A DNA stretch of 64,000 nucleotides, from NCBI RefSeq assembly GCF_017309385.1, contig NZ_JAFJMJ010000004.1, positions 124,001-188,000 of the forward strand, written 5' to 3'. The position numbers and the translations under genes were made by a program. Positions 62,660 to 64,000 of this stretch are shown here, one piece after another. This DNA is from Amycolatopsis sp. 195334CR (GTDB taxonomy: Bacteria > Actinomycetota > Actinomycetes > Mycobacteriales > Pseudonocardiaceae). The notes under the pieces are model-generated. The model did not search any database, was not told the DNA's origin, and was given only the letters and a program-made list of their open reading frames with translations. How positions within the stretch are numbered: position 1 is the first letter of the stretch; every line of letters starts with the position of its first letter.

Positions 62660-64000
62660 TCACCGGTCTTCGCCGGTTTCCTTGCGGGTGCGCCCGGCCT
62701 GGTAGGCACCGAAGCGGGAGCCGGAGTCCGGCCGCGGGCGCGGCATGTCGCCACGCGGCGCGGGGGAGGGGCGCGACGCGGCCAGCGTCTGCCCGCGCGG
62801 GCGTTTGGGCAGCGCGCTTTCGGCCTGTTCGAGGGCGGGCGCGCCGACGGTGGCGGGTTCGGGCAGTTCACGCGGGGCTTGGTGCCGCGGGGTCAGTTCG
62901 AACGGCTCGTGCCGGATCTGGGTGATCAGCCGGCTCGGGATGCGCAGCACCACGCCGGTGCCGCCGCGCGAGGACGGGCGGAAGAACACGTGCAGTTCGT
63001 GCTTGCGGGCCAGGCAGCCGACCACGGCCAGGCCGAGCCGGGTGCCGGTCAGCGTGGTCAGGTCCAGCGGGGTGGTGGTGGACACGGCCGCCTCGGCGCG
63101 GGTCAGCGCCTGCGGTTTCATGCCGAGCCCGCCGTCCTCGACGGTGACCACCACGCCGTTGTGCAGGTCCTCGACGTAGATGTGCACCTCCTCCGACGGC
63201 GCGGAGAACCGGGTGCCGTTGTCCATCAGCTCGGCCAGCGCGTGCATCACGTCCTCGGCGGCGTACCCGGCGACCGCGGCGGCGCTGGTCGAGTGGATGC
63301 GGATGCGCTGGTAGGCACCGATGCGGCCCATCGCCCCGCGCAGCACGCTCTCCATCACGATCGGCTTGGTCCAGCGGCGGCCGGAGCGGGCGCCGGTGAG
63401 CACCGCGATGCTGTCGGCGAGCCTGCCGGCCTGCGCGGTGCTGTGGTCGAGCACCATCAGGTCGCCGAGGAATTCCTCGGAGCAGCGGTTCTGCAGTTCG
63501 CGGATGTTGGCCAGCATGCTGGTCGCCAGCGCCTGCACGCGCCCGGCGGCGTTGGCGCAGGCGGCGGTGGCCGCGGCCCGGCGGCGCTCGCCGACGCTGA
63601 TCTCGTAGATCACCGAGCGCAGCAGCCGCGCGTGGTTTTCCCCCGGCGGGCGCGGGATCTCGGCGAACACGGTGTCCACCGAGGCGCCGTCGCGCAGCAG
63701 CGACACCGCGGCGGGCACGGTCTGGTCGACCAGCCTGGCGAGCTCGGCCTCGTGCGCGTCGGTGGCACCGCGGGCCCGGTGGACCTCGGCGCGGGCCCGC
63801 TGGAGTTCGCCGTGGTGGTGGACCGCCGCGAAGGCGGCGGCGCAGAGCAGCACCCCGGTGATCGCGGCGATGGTGAGCACGGGCCCGTGCGCGCCGGTGG
63901 GCACGACCGCCGCCACCCACCACCACAGCCCGCTCACCACCACGGCGGTGACCAGCGCGGCGATCAGGGCTTGGCCGAACGGTCCCCGCGCCGCGCGAAG
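62660..64000 (-). CDS. cvnA: Conservon sensor histidine-kinase-like protein (CvnA), 5' end missing
   Basis: 447 residues visible; the frame stays open at the right edge, so the N terminus is outside. Two membrane segments lie at the visible N terminus (ALIAALVTAVVVSGLWWWV and PVLTIAAITGVLLCAAAFAAV). A helical dimerisation region contains LMVLDHSTAQAGRLADSIAVLTG. The ATPase domain has an N box (ELMDNGTRFSAP), a G1 box (EDGGLGM) and GTRLGLAVVGCLARKH. A basic, proline-rich tail of about 80 residues ends the protein. It is the probable membrane anchor of the CvnA-D complex. Confidence 0.92.
   Translation of the reverse strand, partial: LRAARGPFGQALIAALVTAVVVSGLWWWVAAVVPTGAHGPVLTIAAITGVLLCAAAFAAVHHHGELQRARAEVHRARGATDAHEAELARLVDQTVPAAVSLLRDGASVDTVFAEIPRPPGENHARLLRSVIYEISVGERRRAAATAACANAAGRVQALATSMLANIRELQNRCSEEFLGDLMVLDHSTAQAGRLADSIAVLTGARSGRRWTKPIVMESVLRGAMGRIGAYQRIRIHSTSAAAVAGYAAEDVMHALAELMDNGTRFSAPSEEVHIYVEDLHNGVVVTVEDGGLGMKPQALTRAEAAVSTTTPLDLTTLTGTRLGLAVVGCLARKHELHVFFRPSSRGGTGVVLRIPSRLITQIRHEPFELTPRHQAPRELPEPATVGAPALEQAESALPKRPRGQTLAASRPSPAPRGDMPRPRPDSGSRFGAYQAGRTRKETGEDR

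Overview
The window is very GC-rich, with tightly packed and often overlapping genes. It carries actinobacterial hallmarks: a CebR/cebEFG cellobiose system, a conservon, a SnoaL-tailed ECF sigma factor and a Spo0M-like protein. This fits a filamentous actinomycete, most likely of the Pseudonocardiaceae (Amycolatopsis-like). The genus is inferred from general appearance, not from a marker gene. No rRNA, tRNA, CRISPR array, insertion sequence or prophage was seen. No gene-free stretch exceeds about 220 bases.

Bases 1-20.6 kb form a cellulose-utilisation island. It opens with the 3' part of a GH9-CBM2 cellulase. A left-reading operon follows: cebE-cebF-cebG-GH1 beta-glucosidase-msiK, with cebR just upstream. 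Two secreted GH6 cellulases, an AA10 lytic polysaccharide monooxygenase, a GH5 endoglucanase and a GH74 xyloglucanase read rightward. Palindromes of the form TGGGAGCGCTCCCA lie 8-11 bases downstream of the -10 element of four promoters and mark the CebR regulon. Inside the island sit a second GH1 enzyme with its own divergent LacI regulator, an isochorismatase-like hydrolase, a SnoaL-like secreted protein and a LysR regulator. The expected logic is: secreted enzymes release cello-oligosaccharides, CebEFG with MsiK imports them, GH1 cleaves them inside the cell, and the sugar releases CebR.

Bases 20.6-35.8 kb hold small modules. These are a P-loop kinase with a truncated paralogue that has lost the P-loop; a lacI-GH2 operon whose enzyme carries two AbfB domains; a lipoprotein-metzincin pair; a MarR/monooxygenase pair; an ECF sigma factor with an epimerase and TetR; an ArsR-SRPBCC-DinB-like operon; a Spo0M-like gene; and a gntR/gntK-gntP gluconate locus. 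Bases 35.8-50.6 kb are catabolic. They contain a three-part alpha/beta-hydrolase fusion with LysR and an MFS exporter; a PaaX-flanked amidohydrolase-MHS transporter-acyl-CoA ligase operon; and a quinate/shikimate module (MHS transporter, TetR, shikimate dehydrogenase, fused 3-dehydroshikimate dehydratase) carrying two matching TetR operators.

Bases 50.6-64 kb hold TetR and ArsR-type regulators with membrane proteins, a heterodimeric ABC exporter with one degenerate ATP site, Nudix and VOC proteins, a cytochrome P450, and a conservon (CvnA-D) ending in a P450 that lacks the ExxR arginine. The conservon kinase gene runs off the right edge. A recurring feature is a TANNNT box exactly six bases before the start codon of many regulator genes, which predicts leaderless mRNAs.
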